Positions 1 through 7,049 of a stretch of 46,665 bases of DNA are shown here, piece after piece; position 1 is the first letter of the stretch; every line of letters starts with the position of its first letter. A model generated the notes under the pieces. That model ran no database searches. It was not told where the DNA came from and worked only from the letters and a program-made list of their open reading frames with translations. Position numbers and translations under genes: made by a program. Location of the stretch: NCBI GenBank assembly GCA_944326305.1, contig CALVDL010000025.1, positions 1-46,665 on the forward strand, written 5' to 3'. This stretch comes from an uncultured Bacteroidales bacterium (GTDB lineage Bacteria; Bacteroidota; Bacteroidia; Bacteroidales; UBA932).

Positions 1-546
1 GCCGACATAGTCCCATCCCGCCCCAATGAGATATGGGTAAGCGACATAACATACGTGGAGACAGATGAAGGAGTATGTTATCTGTCCCTCATAACGGATG
101 CCTATTCGCACAAGATTGTAGGTTGGGCCGTAGGGTCCACATTGGAGACGGCATACCCGTTGGAGGCCCTGAGGATGGCGTTGGCAACGATAGACGATGT
201 CACGGCATCCCGTCTCATACATCACTCTGACCGGGGCTGCCAGTATTGCAGCAACGAGTATGTCTCAGAACTGAGAAGACATCATGTGAGCATAAGCATG
301 ACCCAAAGCGGAGACCCACTTGAAAACGCCATTGCAGAACGTGCCAACGGCATATTGAAAGTGGAGTGGCTGTACAAGATGAAAATACCGGCCAGGAATG
401 AATGCCAGTCAATACTGAACAGAATAATAGACTTTTACAACACACAGCGACCACATATGAGTATCGGAATGCAGACACCGGAGACGGTGCATCAGCAGAC
501 AGGAGAACAGAGGCGGTGCTGGAAAAACAGTTATGCCATGGGATAA
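1..546 (+). CDS. IS3-family transposase OrfB, integrase catalytic domain (5' truncated by window)
   Basis: Reading frame 1 is open from base 1, so the gene starts left of the window; the GTG at 55 is internal. The translation is the C-terminal part of an rve (RNase H fold) transposase. The first catalytic Asp is in NEIWVSDITY, the second in LIHHSDRG, and the Glu in ENAIAERANG, giving the DDE triad of IS3 OrfB, followed by the usual FYNTQRPH segment. OrfB is normally made as an OrfAB fusion by frameshifting; that part is not visible. All three catalytic residues are present, so this half of the enzyme looks intact. The family assignment is firm; the subgroup cannot be given. Confidence 0.9.
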   Translation, partial: ADIVPSRPNEIWVSDITYVETDEGVCYLSLITDAYSHKIVGWAVGSTLETAYPLEALRMALATIDDVTASRLIHHSDRGCQYCSNEYVSELRRHHVSISMTQSGDPLENAIAERANGILKVEWLYKMKIPARNECQSILNRIIDFYNTQRPHMSIGMQTPETVHQQTGEQRRCWKNSYAMG

Positions 547-576
547 AATGAAAAAATAGGCATATATTTGCCGGCG

Positions 577-610
577 TGTTCAGGTGCTGCGGTACCGCAG
601 CACCTGAACA
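577..610. terminator. Perfect 34-bp palindrome just after the transposase gene
   Basis: Two 17-bp arms, TGTTCAGGTGCTGCGGT and its exact complement, meet with no spacer. Transcribed, this folds into a very stable hairpin 31 nt after the transposase stop. There is no T-run, so it is not a classical intrinsic terminator. It could stop transcription into or out of the element, or be a cruciform or protein-binding site. Confidence 0.55.
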
Positions 611-634
611 GAACCAACCAGTCAGGTTCGAACA

Positions 635-715
635 CTGTAAATCAAAACAGTGATTCTGTAAAGACTTTTAGAGATAAAAAACACCGGCTGTAAATCCAGT
701 CAGTGATAATGTAAA
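635..715. repeat. Pair of 28-bp imperfect direct repeats near the IS right end
   Basis: 635-662 and 688-715 share the pattern CTGTAAATC, four variable bases, CAGTGAT, two variable bases, TGTAAA (22 of 28 identical, starts 53 bp apart). They lie in the non-coding tail of the IS. Subterminal repeats are often transposase-binding sites, but that is inference here. Confidence 0.5.
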
Positions 716-746
716 CCATACTAGTTAATCCGCTCTAAAAGTGTCA

Positions 747-862
747 ACCTAAATCAGAGAAGGTCAGTTGGTGGTATATGAAAGATTATCCATATAGTCA
801 TATATTGCTATTCAACTGTAAATATACAAATAAGTAGCAATATATAGCAATTATTCTCGCTT
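747..862. other. AT-rich spacer with an inverted repeat
   Basis: No gene is seen between the probable IS end and the LytTR remnant. The stretch contains TATATTGCTA near 805 and TAGCAATATA near 836 as a spaced inverted repeat, which could once have terminated the minus-strand LytTR gene. Confidence 0.3.
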
Positions 863-1098
863 TTATTTCACCCTGCGCTTGTTCAGCACGTCCATATCTT
901 TCACATCCTGCCCCGCCTTGCATGAAGTTCTTGCATAGGATGCGCTCCCGTCTTTTATCTTGCGGGAGACCTCATCCTTGTATTTCCTCGATACCGGTAT
1001 CTTCTCGTCCTTGACGCAGACCGACTCGTCCCCTATCCCTCCGATGTAGCCCGTGTTCACGAGAAAGGCCCTGTGGGTGCGCAACCTCGGCAGACTCG
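863..1098 (-). pseudogene. LytTR response regulator, C-terminal remnant
   Basis: The minus-strand frame from about 1098 down to the TAA at 863-865 encodes RTHRAFLVN, a short beta-hairpin stretch, then IPVSRKYKDEV. This is the C-terminal half of a LytTR DNA-binding domain, followed by a basic tail. The receiver domain and the first half of LytTR are absent. Upstream of about 1098 the sequence instead makes sense on the other strand as a membrane-protein fragment, so the gene is broken by a rearrangement. Intact LytTR regulators of Bacteroidetes are about 230-250 aa. No start or promoter is credible. Recognition of the domain is good; the exact breakpoint is estimated. Confidence 0.6.
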
Positions 1099-1292
1099 GG
1101 TTCATGGCCGGGTTCATCTGGACTATGATGGGTATCTTCCAGATGCTCGACTATCTCGGGCAGAATCCGGAGACCGGGGCCGGTATCATATACGGAGGTC
1201 TCAAGGTGGCCATGATTCCTCTCATGTACAGCAGTTTTGTCTATGTCGTGGCCCTGATAATCAATACTGTCCAGAAGCCGAGGCTCTACTGA
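1090..1292 (+). pseudogene. MotA/TolQ/ExbB-like membrane protein, C-terminal remnant
   Basis: The plus frame ending in TGA at 1290-1292 encodes two hydrophobic helices. One starts around LGFMAGFIWTMMGIFQML; the other is in GGLKVAMIPLMYSSFVYVVA. The order and the GGLKVA motif resemble the last part of MotA/TolQ/ExbB proton-channel proteins, which couple ion flow to motors or TonB. Only the C-terminal third is present. The frame abuts a LytTR fragment on the opposite strand, so both are remnants. The GTG at 1053 lies in LytTR-derived sequence and is not a native start. Family assignment rests on short similarity and is tentative. Confidence 0.4.
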
Positions 1293-1438
1293 CCCGGTTT
1301 CCGGCCGGAGGAAGAGCGAGGCTTACAATACACGGAAGTGAGGCGTCAATCTGCCGCTGTCCTGCGGTTATTCCACAGATTTTCCCTAAGTTTGCATCCG
1401 GTAAACTGAAACTGTGTAACCGATAAGCGTTGAATACA

Positions 1439-2761
1439 ATGAAAAGAATCATCTATCCGATCCTGGCCCTGGGGCTTTCGGCCCTGGCGGCCGGGAGGCT
1501 GTCTGCGGACAACGGCATTCCGGGCTACAGGCCCACTGAGGAGATTGTAAAGGCCCAGGAGGAGTTCCAGGACAATAAGTTCGGTATCTTCCTGCACTGG
1601 GGAATCTACAGCATGACCGCCCAGGGCGAATGGTACATGAACAATGCCGGCATCGACTGGCGCGAATACGCGAAACTCGCGTCCGGCTTCTATCCGTCAC
1701 GCTTCGATGCTGCGGAGTGGGTGTCGGCCATAAAGGCCTCAGGGGCGAAGTACATCTGCATCACGTCCAGACATCATGACGGCTTCTCCATGTTCGGTAC
1801 GGAATATTCCGACTTCAATATCGTGGATGCGACCCCGTTCGGGCGCGATGTGCTCAAAGAACTGGCGGACGAGTGCAGCAGACAGGGCATCAAGCTGCAT
1901 TTTTACTACTCGCATATCGACTGGCGCAGGTCTGACTACCCGAAAGGAAGGACAGGCCTCAATACCGGGTGCGACCGCTCGCAGGAGGACTGGGACAGCT
2001 ATTTCACATTCATGAACAACCAGCTCACCGAGCTCCTTACCAATTACGGCCCTGTCGGGGCTATCTGGTTCGACGGGAAATGGGACCATGACATGGATCC
2101 GGACTTCGACTGGCAGCTCGACGAGCAGTATGCCATGATACACAGGCTTCAGCCGTCATGCCTTATCGCCAACAACCATCACGAGACCCCGTTCCCGGGC
2201 GAGAACATACAGATTTTCGAGCGGGACCTCCCGGGCGAGAACAAGGCCGGCCTTTCGGGCCAGGATGTCAGCCGGCTGCCTCTTGAGACATGCGAGACCA
2301 TGAACGGGATGTGGGGGTACAAGATCCAGGACCAGAACTACAAGAGCACGAAGGAGCTTATCCATCTCCTGGTGCGTGCGGCCGGCAGGAATGCCAACCT
2401 TCTCCTAAACATAGGGCCTCAGCCGAACGGGGAGCTTCCGGAGGTGGCTGTTCAGCGCCTGAGTGAGATAGGGGAGTGGATGAAGAAATACGGGGAGACC
2501 ATCTACGGTACACGGATCGGGTCTGTAGCTCCTCACCCGTGGGGCGTCTCCACTTCAAAAGACAATATCCAGTATATTCATATACTTGAATATCAGGATA
2601 ATACAATATTCCTTCCTGTTAAGGGAAAAGTCAGGTCAGCCGAGTGTCTGAACAGCGGGGAGACTTTGAAATTCTCTAAGAATGACAACGGTATAGTGGT
2701 CACCCTTTCCAAAGTTCCTGACGAAATAGACTACATAGTCAAACTGACAATGGCGGAATAA
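1439..2761 (+). CDS. Alpha-L-fucosidase, glycoside hydrolase family 29 (secreted)
   Basis: It cleaves terminal alpha-L-fucose from glycans, probably in the periplasm or at the surface. The first residues form a signal peptide (MKRIIYPILALGLSALAAG). The GH29 barrel follows with the hallmark FGIFLHWGIYS near residue 45, the TSRHHDGFSMF strand near residue 107, and WFDG with the retaining nucleophile as Asp212. NLLLNIGP closes the barrel, and the last 85 residues are a small beta domain. The 440-aa length is usual for bacterial GH29. I chose ATG 1439 because the upstream in-frame codon at 1430 is TTG and the signal peptide begins naturally here. The gene stands alone between rearranged remnants and trkA, with no SusCD partner nearby; a second GH29 lies at 42592. 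Fucose specificity is family-level inference. Confidence 0.92.
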   Translation: MKRIIYPILALGLSALAAGRLSADNGIPGYRPTEEIVKAQEEFQDNKFGIFLHWGIYSMTAQGEWYMNNAGIDWREYAKLASGFYPSRFDAAEWVSAIKASGAKYICITSRHHDGFSMFGTEYSDFNIVDATPFGRDVLKELADECSRQGIKLHFYYSHIDWRRSDYPKGRTGLNTGCDRSQEDWDSYFTFMNNQLTELLTNYGPVGAIWFDGKWDHDMDPDFDWQLDEQYAMIHRLQPSCLIANNHHETPFPGENIQIFERDLPGENKAGLSGQDVSRLPLETCETMNGMWGYKIQDQNYKSTKELIHLLVRAAGRNANLLLNIGPQPNGELPEVAVQRLSEIGEWMKKYGETIYGTRIGSVAPHPWGVSTSKDNIQYIHILEYQDNTIFLPVKGKVRSAECLNSGETLKFSKNDNGIVVTLSKVPDEIDYIVKLTMAE

Positions 2762-2764
2762 TCC

Positions 2765-2807
2765 GCCGCATGCCCCTCCGGGGCTGTCGCCGCAGGCGAC
2801 TGGGGGT
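2765..2807. repeat. Dispersed GC-rich repeat, module A (copy 1)
   Basis: This 43-bp sequence begins GCCGCATGCCCCTCCGGGGC and ends in a GACTGGGGGT-type motif. It recurs inverted at 12066-12108 with only two differences. It contains two short palindromes, CCCCTCCGGGG and GTCGCCGCAGGCGAC. It sits between the convergent GH29 and trkA genes. It looks like a REP-like intergenic element. Confidence 0.6.
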
Positions 2808-2813
2808 AGATAG

Positions 2814-2853
2814 GTTTTTCAGGCAGGAAAATTAATTTTCCTACCTGAAAAAC
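2814..2853. terminator. 40-bp near-perfect palindrome between convergent fucosidase and trkA
   Basis: The arms begin GTTTTTCAGG and end CCTGAAAAAC; only one position in the 20-bp arms fails to pair. The palindrome includes the trkA stop codon (2841-2843). The outer A/T tracts make it work as a bidirectional intrinsic terminator, fitting the convergent arrangement. The function is inferred from structure. Confidence 0.7.
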
Positions 2854-4199
2854 TTGTCCACTTCTTTAACCGTTTTCGGCAGAGCGAACACCACCACCCT
2901 GTCATAGCCCTTTATCTCCGTCTCTCCGACAGCGATAAATGCCTCGTTGCCACGGATCACACCTCCGATGATGGCATTCTTCGGGAAACCGATGTCCTTC
3001 AGTTTCCCTTTCGTGATCCAGCTTCCCGGGGAGACTATATACTCAAGCACTTCTGCATTTGTCCCGCTCATGTATTTGATGAAGCGCACCTTGCTGCTCA
3101 ATGTGAACTTGAAGATACGCCCCGCGGTGATGAGCTTCTTGTTTATCACCGCATCGACGCCCATCTCCTCCGCAAGCCGTATGTACTCGATATTCTCCAC
3201 CTCGGCGATGGTCCTGCTTACCCCGAGCTTCTTTGCGGCCACGCATGCGAGGATATTGGTCTCCGTATTGCTGGTCACTGCCACGAACGCATCGTAGTTC
3301 TTTATCCCTTCCTCCATCAGCATGTCGGAATTCCTGCCGTCACCGTTCACTACCGTGGCATTGCTGCCGAGCTTTTCCGACAGTTCCACGCACCTGTCCT
3401 TCTTGATTTCGATGATTTTGATCGAACTTACCTGACGCGAAAGCTGCCTGGCAACCATCTCCCCGATCGGGCCTCCTCCCAGGATCATGAGCTTGTCGAC
3501 TTCAATATTGCTTTTTCCTATATATTTCATTATCTGGTCGATGCCCTCTCTTTTCGACATGATGAACACCAGGTCGTGGTACTTGAACTTGGTGTCAACG
3601 CTCGGGATGATGGTCTCGCTGTTACGGGCTATTGCCACCACCCTGAAAGGCAGGTCGGAAGGTGTGGCCACTCCGACGAAATCGATAAGCCTCATGTCTA
3701 TCATAGGGGAGTCCTCTTCAAGCTTGAACACGGCCATCTGGAGCTTTCCGCGGGCGAAATCCAGCGATTCGGATGATGCAGTCCTTTTCAGCAGGTCCAC
3801 TATCTCCCCGGCGGCTATCTTCTCCGGGTAGAAAAGCAGGTCGATACCCATCTCGGTGAACAGGTATTTGTTCTCGTAGGAAAGGTATTCCTCATAGTTC
3901 ACGCGGGCTGTCGCCTTCTTGCTGCCGAGCTTTTTGGCCAGCATGGCACTGACGATATTGACATCCTGTGAAGTGGACGGGTTTACGGCAATAAAAAGGT
4001 CCGCATCCTCCACCCCGGCCTCCTTGAGGACGCTGATTGAGGACGAGTTCCCGGTGACCGTCACGACATCCGTATTTTCGGACAGTGCGTCCAGCCTCTC
4101 CTGGTCGCTGTCTATGATTGTCAGGTCATTCGCTTCACTGCTGAGCATCTTTGCCAGATGCGAGCCGACTTCTCCGGCTCCGGCTATTATGATTTTCAT
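2841..4199 (-). CDS. trkA: Trk potassium uptake system peripheral NAD-binding protein TrkA
   Basis: This cytoplasmic regulatory subunit gates a Trk/Ktr K+ channel in response to nucleotide binding. The 452-aa protein has two tandem RCK modules. The first Rossmann domain starts MKIIIAGAGEVGSHLAK with the acidic strand end IIDSD. A TrkA-C domain follows at about 140-220. A second Rossmann domain starts KLMILGGGPIGEMVARQL near residue 229 and is followed by a second TrkA-C domain to the end. This length and duplication are typical of bacterial TrkA. It is the last gene of the slyD-eamA-GT2-trkA run, 12 bp after the GT2 gene, and ends inside a palindromic terminator. No trkH/ktrB channel gene is adjacent, so the partner must be elsewhere. 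Confidence 0.95.
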   Translation of the reverse strand: MKIIIAGAGEVGSHLAKMLSSEANDLTIIDSDQERLDALSENTDVVTVTGNSSSISVLKEAGVEDADLFIAVNPSTSQDVNIVSAMLAKKLGSKKATARVNYEEYLSYENKYLFTEMGIDLLFYPEKIAAGEIVDLLKRTASSESLDFARGKLQMAVFKLEEDSPMIDMRLIDFVGVATPSDLPFRVVAIARNSETIIPSVDTKFKYHDLVFIMSKREGIDQIMKYIGKSNIEVDKLMILGGGPIGEMVARQLSRQVSSIKIIEIKKDRCVELSEKLGSNATVVNGDGRNSDMLMEEGIKNYDAFVAVTSNTETNILACVAAKKLGVSRTIAEVENIEYIRLAEEMGVDAVINKKLITAGRIFKFTLSSKVRFIKYMSGTNAEVLEYIVSPGSWITKGKLKDIGFPKNAIIGGVIRGNEAFIAVGETEIKGYDRVVVFALPKTVKEVDKFFR

Positions 4200-4211
4200 G
4201 GCTGATTGATT

Positions 4212-5339
4212 TTAATGGTTGCCTCCCTTTCCGGAGGAGGACCCGGAAAAGTCTTCCGGGGGATTTTCGAATTTTATCTTTTTTCCGGCAAGGGCCCTCG
4301 GGACCATCCATTTCCGGTAGAATCCGCGGACTGTGGCTTTCCCTGCATTACCGCATACGAATCCGGATATCGCCTCCGGGTCGGGGCGGCGCCCCATTTT
4401 CCTGAAATCGCGGTGGGCCTTGATGACTGCATTGAAATACCTGAACCTGAATGTGGCAAGGTAGACTGCAGCCGCACATCCGTCCAGGACCATCCTCTGC
4501 CTGATGGTCTTTGCCGCCAGGCGTATCCCTTCCTCCGCAGCCTTCCGCGGGTTTGGGTTGTCCCTGTAGAAGTCAAGGGCGTAAGTGGCGGCGAGATTGT
4601 TCTGGAGCATCAGCAGGTTGTTCCTGAAGTTGAGGTACAGTTTCCAGGGGGAGCCTGACGGCAGTGTCCCGCCCCCGACATGCCATACTGTCGAGCCCGG
4701 TACGGTGACTACAGTGTAGCCTGCGAGCTGCACCCTCCAGCACAGGTCTATTTCCTCCTGGTGCGCGAAGAACCTCTCGTCCAGCCCTCCGAGCATCCTG
4801 TAAAGCCCTGAGCGGATCATCAGGCATGCGCCGCTCGCCCAGAAGACAGGGACGGGGTTGTCGTATTGCCCGGTGTCCTTCTCCACTTTCTTCAGGACCC
4901 TTCCACGGCAGAACGGGTAGCCGAACCTGTCTATATACCCCCCTGCGGCACCGGCATATTCGAACCTGTCCTTCTCATGGTATGAATGCAGCTTCGGTGC
5001 GCATATCCCGCATTCCGGATGGGTGTCCATCCACTCCACAAGGGGGTCGAGCCACCCTTCCGTGACCTCTATGTCGGAGTTTATCAGGACGAAGTATTCC
5101 GATTCGGTCTGGAACAGGGCCCTGTTGTAGCCCCCGGTGAAACCGTAGTTCCGGCTGAACCTTATTGTCCTGATTTTAGGGAATTCGTATTCGAGGAACC
5201 GCATTGAACCGTCGGTAGAGGCATTGTCAGCCACTATGACCTCCGCATCCTTCCCGCGGACGGATGCGGCAAGGCCTGGGAGGAATTTCCTGAGGAATTT
5301 TTCCCCGTTCCAGTTCAATATGACTACAGCTGTCTTCAT
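4212..5339 (-). CDS. Family 2 glycosyltransferase (rhamnosyltransferase-like)
   Basis: It is a GT-A fold enzyme that would transfer a nucleotide-activated sugar to a cell-envelope glycan; donor and acceptor cannot be told. The N-terminus AVVILNWNG, then EVIVADNASTDGS near residue 40 and the metal-binding LINSDIEV near residue 93 are the standard GT2 motifs. AHQEEIDLCWRVQLAGY near residue 190 is the acceptor-side ED motif seen in WbbL-like rhamnosyltransferases. The C-terminal 120 residues are basic and probably associate with the membrane. I use ATG 5339 (375 aa); the longer frame would start at a TTG. It lies 19 bp after the EamA gene and 12 bp before trkA. A TACCTTTG -7-like box sits just upstream (5346-5353) but lacks a good -33 element. 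Confidence 0.88.
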   Translation of the reverse strand: MKTAVVILNWNGEKFLRKFLPGLAASVRGKDAEVIVADNASTDGSMRFLEYEFPKIRTIRFSRNYGFTGGYNRALFQTESEYFVLINSDIEVTEGWLDPLVEWMDTHPECGICAPKLHSYHEKDRFEYAGAAGGYIDRFGYPFCRGRVLKKVEKDTGQYDNPVPVFWASGACLMIRSGLYRMLGGLDERFFAHQEEIDLCWRVQLAGYTVVTVPGSTVWHVGGGTLPSGSPWKLYLNFRNNLLMLQNNLAATYALDFYRDNPNPRKAAEEGIRLAAKTIRQRMVLDGCAAAVYLATFRFRYFNAVIKAHRDFRKMGRRPDPEAISGFVCGNAGKATVRGFYRKWMVPRALAGKKIKFENPPEDFSGSSSGKGGNH

Positions 5340-5358
5340 TGTCTGCAAAGGTATGCAT

Positions 5359-6297
5359 TTATTTGGAACCTATCCAGATGAAAACCATTCCTATGATGAT
5401 CAGCACCAGGTCGGCGGCCTTTGCCTTGAGGTTCTTTTCATGCAGGATGAGCGCTCCGCACAGGAACGACACCACTACGGAGCCCCTCCGGATCAGCGAG
5501 ACCACTGAAATCATTGAGTCAGGCTGGTTCAGCGCCGTGAAGTATGCGAAGTCTGCGGCCGACAGGAAAATGGAGATGAGCGGTATCGACCAGCTCCATC
5601 TGAAAGGTGTGGTCTTCTTCCTGTTCGGATACCAAAGGGCAATGCATACGGTCCCCATCATCAGGAGCTGGTAGAGGTTGTACCAGCTCTGGACGAACAT
5701 CGGCCCCAGCTGGCCCATAATGTATTTGTCATACAGTCCGCTGACTGCCCCCAGCACGGCTGCCGCCGCGATGCACCATATCCATCTGTTGTGCCTGAAG
5801 TCTACCTGCTCCTTCCGGCTGGAGCGGCTGAGCAGCATGATCGAGAAAAGCGCGAGGATGACACCTGCCCACTGGTATCCGTTGAGCCTTTCCCCGAAAA
5901 ACAGCACCGCCCCGACCAGGACGAGCACAGGCCTTGTGGCGTTTATCGGCCCGACTATCGTGAGAGGCAGGTGCTTCATCCCGAAATACCCGAATATCCA
6001 TGACGAGAGCACGATGACCGACTTTATGGCTACGAGCATGTGGGCATGCAGCATGGAATGGTCCTGCGCTCCTGATGTCCCCGGGTGTCCGGCGAACGGG
6101 GAGCTGTCGAGGAAAGTCCCTGCGAACCGGCCGGCCCCCAATGCGCTGTCGAATATGAACGGACTGAACAGCAGGGTGCAGAAAAGGGTATTGAGAAACA
6201 GCACTGGAAGTACCGCATTGTCCTTCAGTGCTGTCTTTTTTGATGTGTCATACAGGCCGAGGAGGCCTGCCGATATGAATGCCAGTAAAAGCCACAT
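5359..6297 (-). CDS. EamA/DMT-family transporter
   Basis: The 312-aa inner-membrane protein has about ten predicted helices in two EamA repeats. The first runs from MWLLLAFISAGLLGLYD, and the second starts around WIWCIAAAAVLGAVSGLYD near residue 170. GPINATRPVLVLVGAVLFFGE is the characteristic end of the first repeat. Members export or import metabolites such as amino acids or nucleotide sugars; the substrate cannot be read from sequence. It lies 8 bp after slyD and 19 bp before the glycosyltransferase, consistent with one transcript. A role in supplying a substrate to the glycosyltransferase is possible but speculative. Confidence 0.85.
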   Translation of the reverse strand: MWLLLAFISAGLLGLYDTSKKTALKDNAVLPVLFLNTLFCTLLFSPFIFDSALGAGRFAGTFLDSSPFAGHPGTSGAQDHSMLHAHMLVAIKSVIVLSSWIFGYFGMKHLPLTIVGPINATRPVLVLVGAVLFFGERLNGYQWAGVILALFSIMLLSRSSRKEQVDFRHNRWIWCIAAAAVLGAVSGLYDKYIMGQLGPMFVQSWYNLYQLLMMGTVCIALWYPNRKKTTPFRWSWSIPLISIFLSAADFAYFTALNQPDSMISVVSLIRRGSVVVSFLCGALILHEKNLKAKAADLVLIIIGMVFIWIGSK

Positions 6298-6305
6298 GCC
6301 CCGGA

Positions 6306-6971
6306 CTATTCGTCTTTATGGCAATGGCCCTCGCCGTGTCCGCCGCAGCAGCCGTGCCCTTCACCGTGGTCATGTCCGTGCCCTCCGCAGCACTCATGGC
6401 CTTCTCCGTCTCCATGTCCGCCGCAGCATCCTTCTCCGTCTCCATGTCCGCCGCAGTGGCCATCTCCGTGCCCTCCGCAGCATGAGTGGACATATTCGCC
6501 GTGCAGCCCTTCCTGCAGTTCCTTTTCTGTGGCTTCGCGTACGGTAAGGATTTCCCCGGAGAAGTTGAGCGTCTTGCCTGCCATAGGGGAGTTCAGGTCC
6601 ATTTTCACGGAGTCCTCCGCCACCTCGAGTATCTTTCCGTGGACTACGCCGCCCCTGCCGTTCAGCATCGGGATTGTGGCCCCAGGTACAAGGAGGCTCT
6701 CCTGGACCACCCCGTTCACTTCGAACGCCTGTTTCGGAAGGTCGATGATCCTGTCTGGATCCACTTCTCCGTACCCCTCCTCCGGGGTCAGGGTGAATGA
6801 GAACCTTGCTCCCGCCTCCAGCCCTTCGACTCCGGATTCGAATTTCGGCAGGAGTGATCCTGTCCCGTGTATATAGTCGAGCGGCCTTTCCTTCGTGGTC
6901 CTGTCAACGATTTCCCCGTCTACTTCAAGTTCGTAGCAAAGTTCTACTACAGAATTCTGTCCGATTTTCAT
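6306..6971 (-). CDS. slyD: FKBP-type peptidyl-prolyl isomerase, SlyD-like, with long Cys/His-rich metal-binding tail
   Basis: SlyD-type proteins catalyse proline isomerisation, act as chaperones and handle Ni or Zn in the cytosol. Residues 1-70 and about 130-150 form the FKBP fold (YELEVDGEIVDRTTKERPL, GLEAGARFSFTLTPEEGYGE), with the inserted chaperone flap between. From about residue 155 to the end (221) the chain is almost only Gly, His, Cys, Asp and Glu, built on repeats of CCGGHGDGEG type. This tail is longer and richer in Cys pairs than that of E. coli SlyD. No [NiFe]-hydrogenase or urease genes are in view; an [FeFe]-hydrogenase locus lies 15 kb away. The gene starts 16 bp downstream of a TTAACGTCAG repeat. 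Confidence 0.92.
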   Translation of the reverse strand: MKIGQNSVVELCYELEVDGEIVDRTTKERPLDYIHGTGSLLPKFESGVEGLEAGARFSFTLTPEEGYGEVDPDRIIDLPKQAFEVNGVVQESLLVPGATIPMLNGRGGVVHGKILEVAEDSVKMDLNSPMAGKTLNFSGEILTVREATEKELQEGLHGEYVHSCCGGHGDGHCGGHGDGEGCCGGHGDGEGHECCGGHGHDHGEGHGCCGGHGEGHCHKDE

Positions 6972-6987
6972 GATAATTGTTCCTATA

Positions 6988-7042
6988 TTAACGTCAGTCC
7001 GACGAATTAATGTTTAATAAATATTATCCTATAAATCAATGT
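6988..7042. repeat. TTAACGTCAG-element, truncated copy upstream of slyD
   Basis: It begins TTAACGTCAGTCCGACGAAT and continues through ATGTTTAATAA to an AAATCAAT motif, matching the left two thirds of the 93-bp element at 11945-12037. The right terminal repeat is missing. It fills the gap between tldE (ending at 7050) and the slyD start at 6971, with the TTAACG end nearest the start codon. Confidence 0.6.
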
Positions 7043-7049
7043 CTTCTTG

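Larger units (their letters stand above)
1..746 (+). mobile_element. 3' portion of an IS3-family insertion sequence
   Basis: The left edge cuts the element inside its transposase gene. The probable right end is near 746, where the sequence reads CTCTAAAAGTGTCA; its reverse complement begins TGACACTTTTAGAG, which has the TG start usual for IS3-family ends. A related ACTTTTAGAG lies inverted at 664-673 against CTCTAAAAGT at 733-742. The left end and any target duplication are outside the window, so the right boundary is inferred and only moderately certain. Confidence 0.5.

Noticed and set aside
5346..5353. TACCTTTG as a promoter for the GT2 gene
   Set aside because: No -33 element is found and the gene sits 19 bp after eamA in a tight run, so co-transcription is more likely.
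6279..6485. Plus-strand frame rich in Ala, Ser and Val that resembles a membrane protein
   Set aside because: It is the antisense of the repeated Cys/His-rich slyD tail; its composition follows from that repeat.
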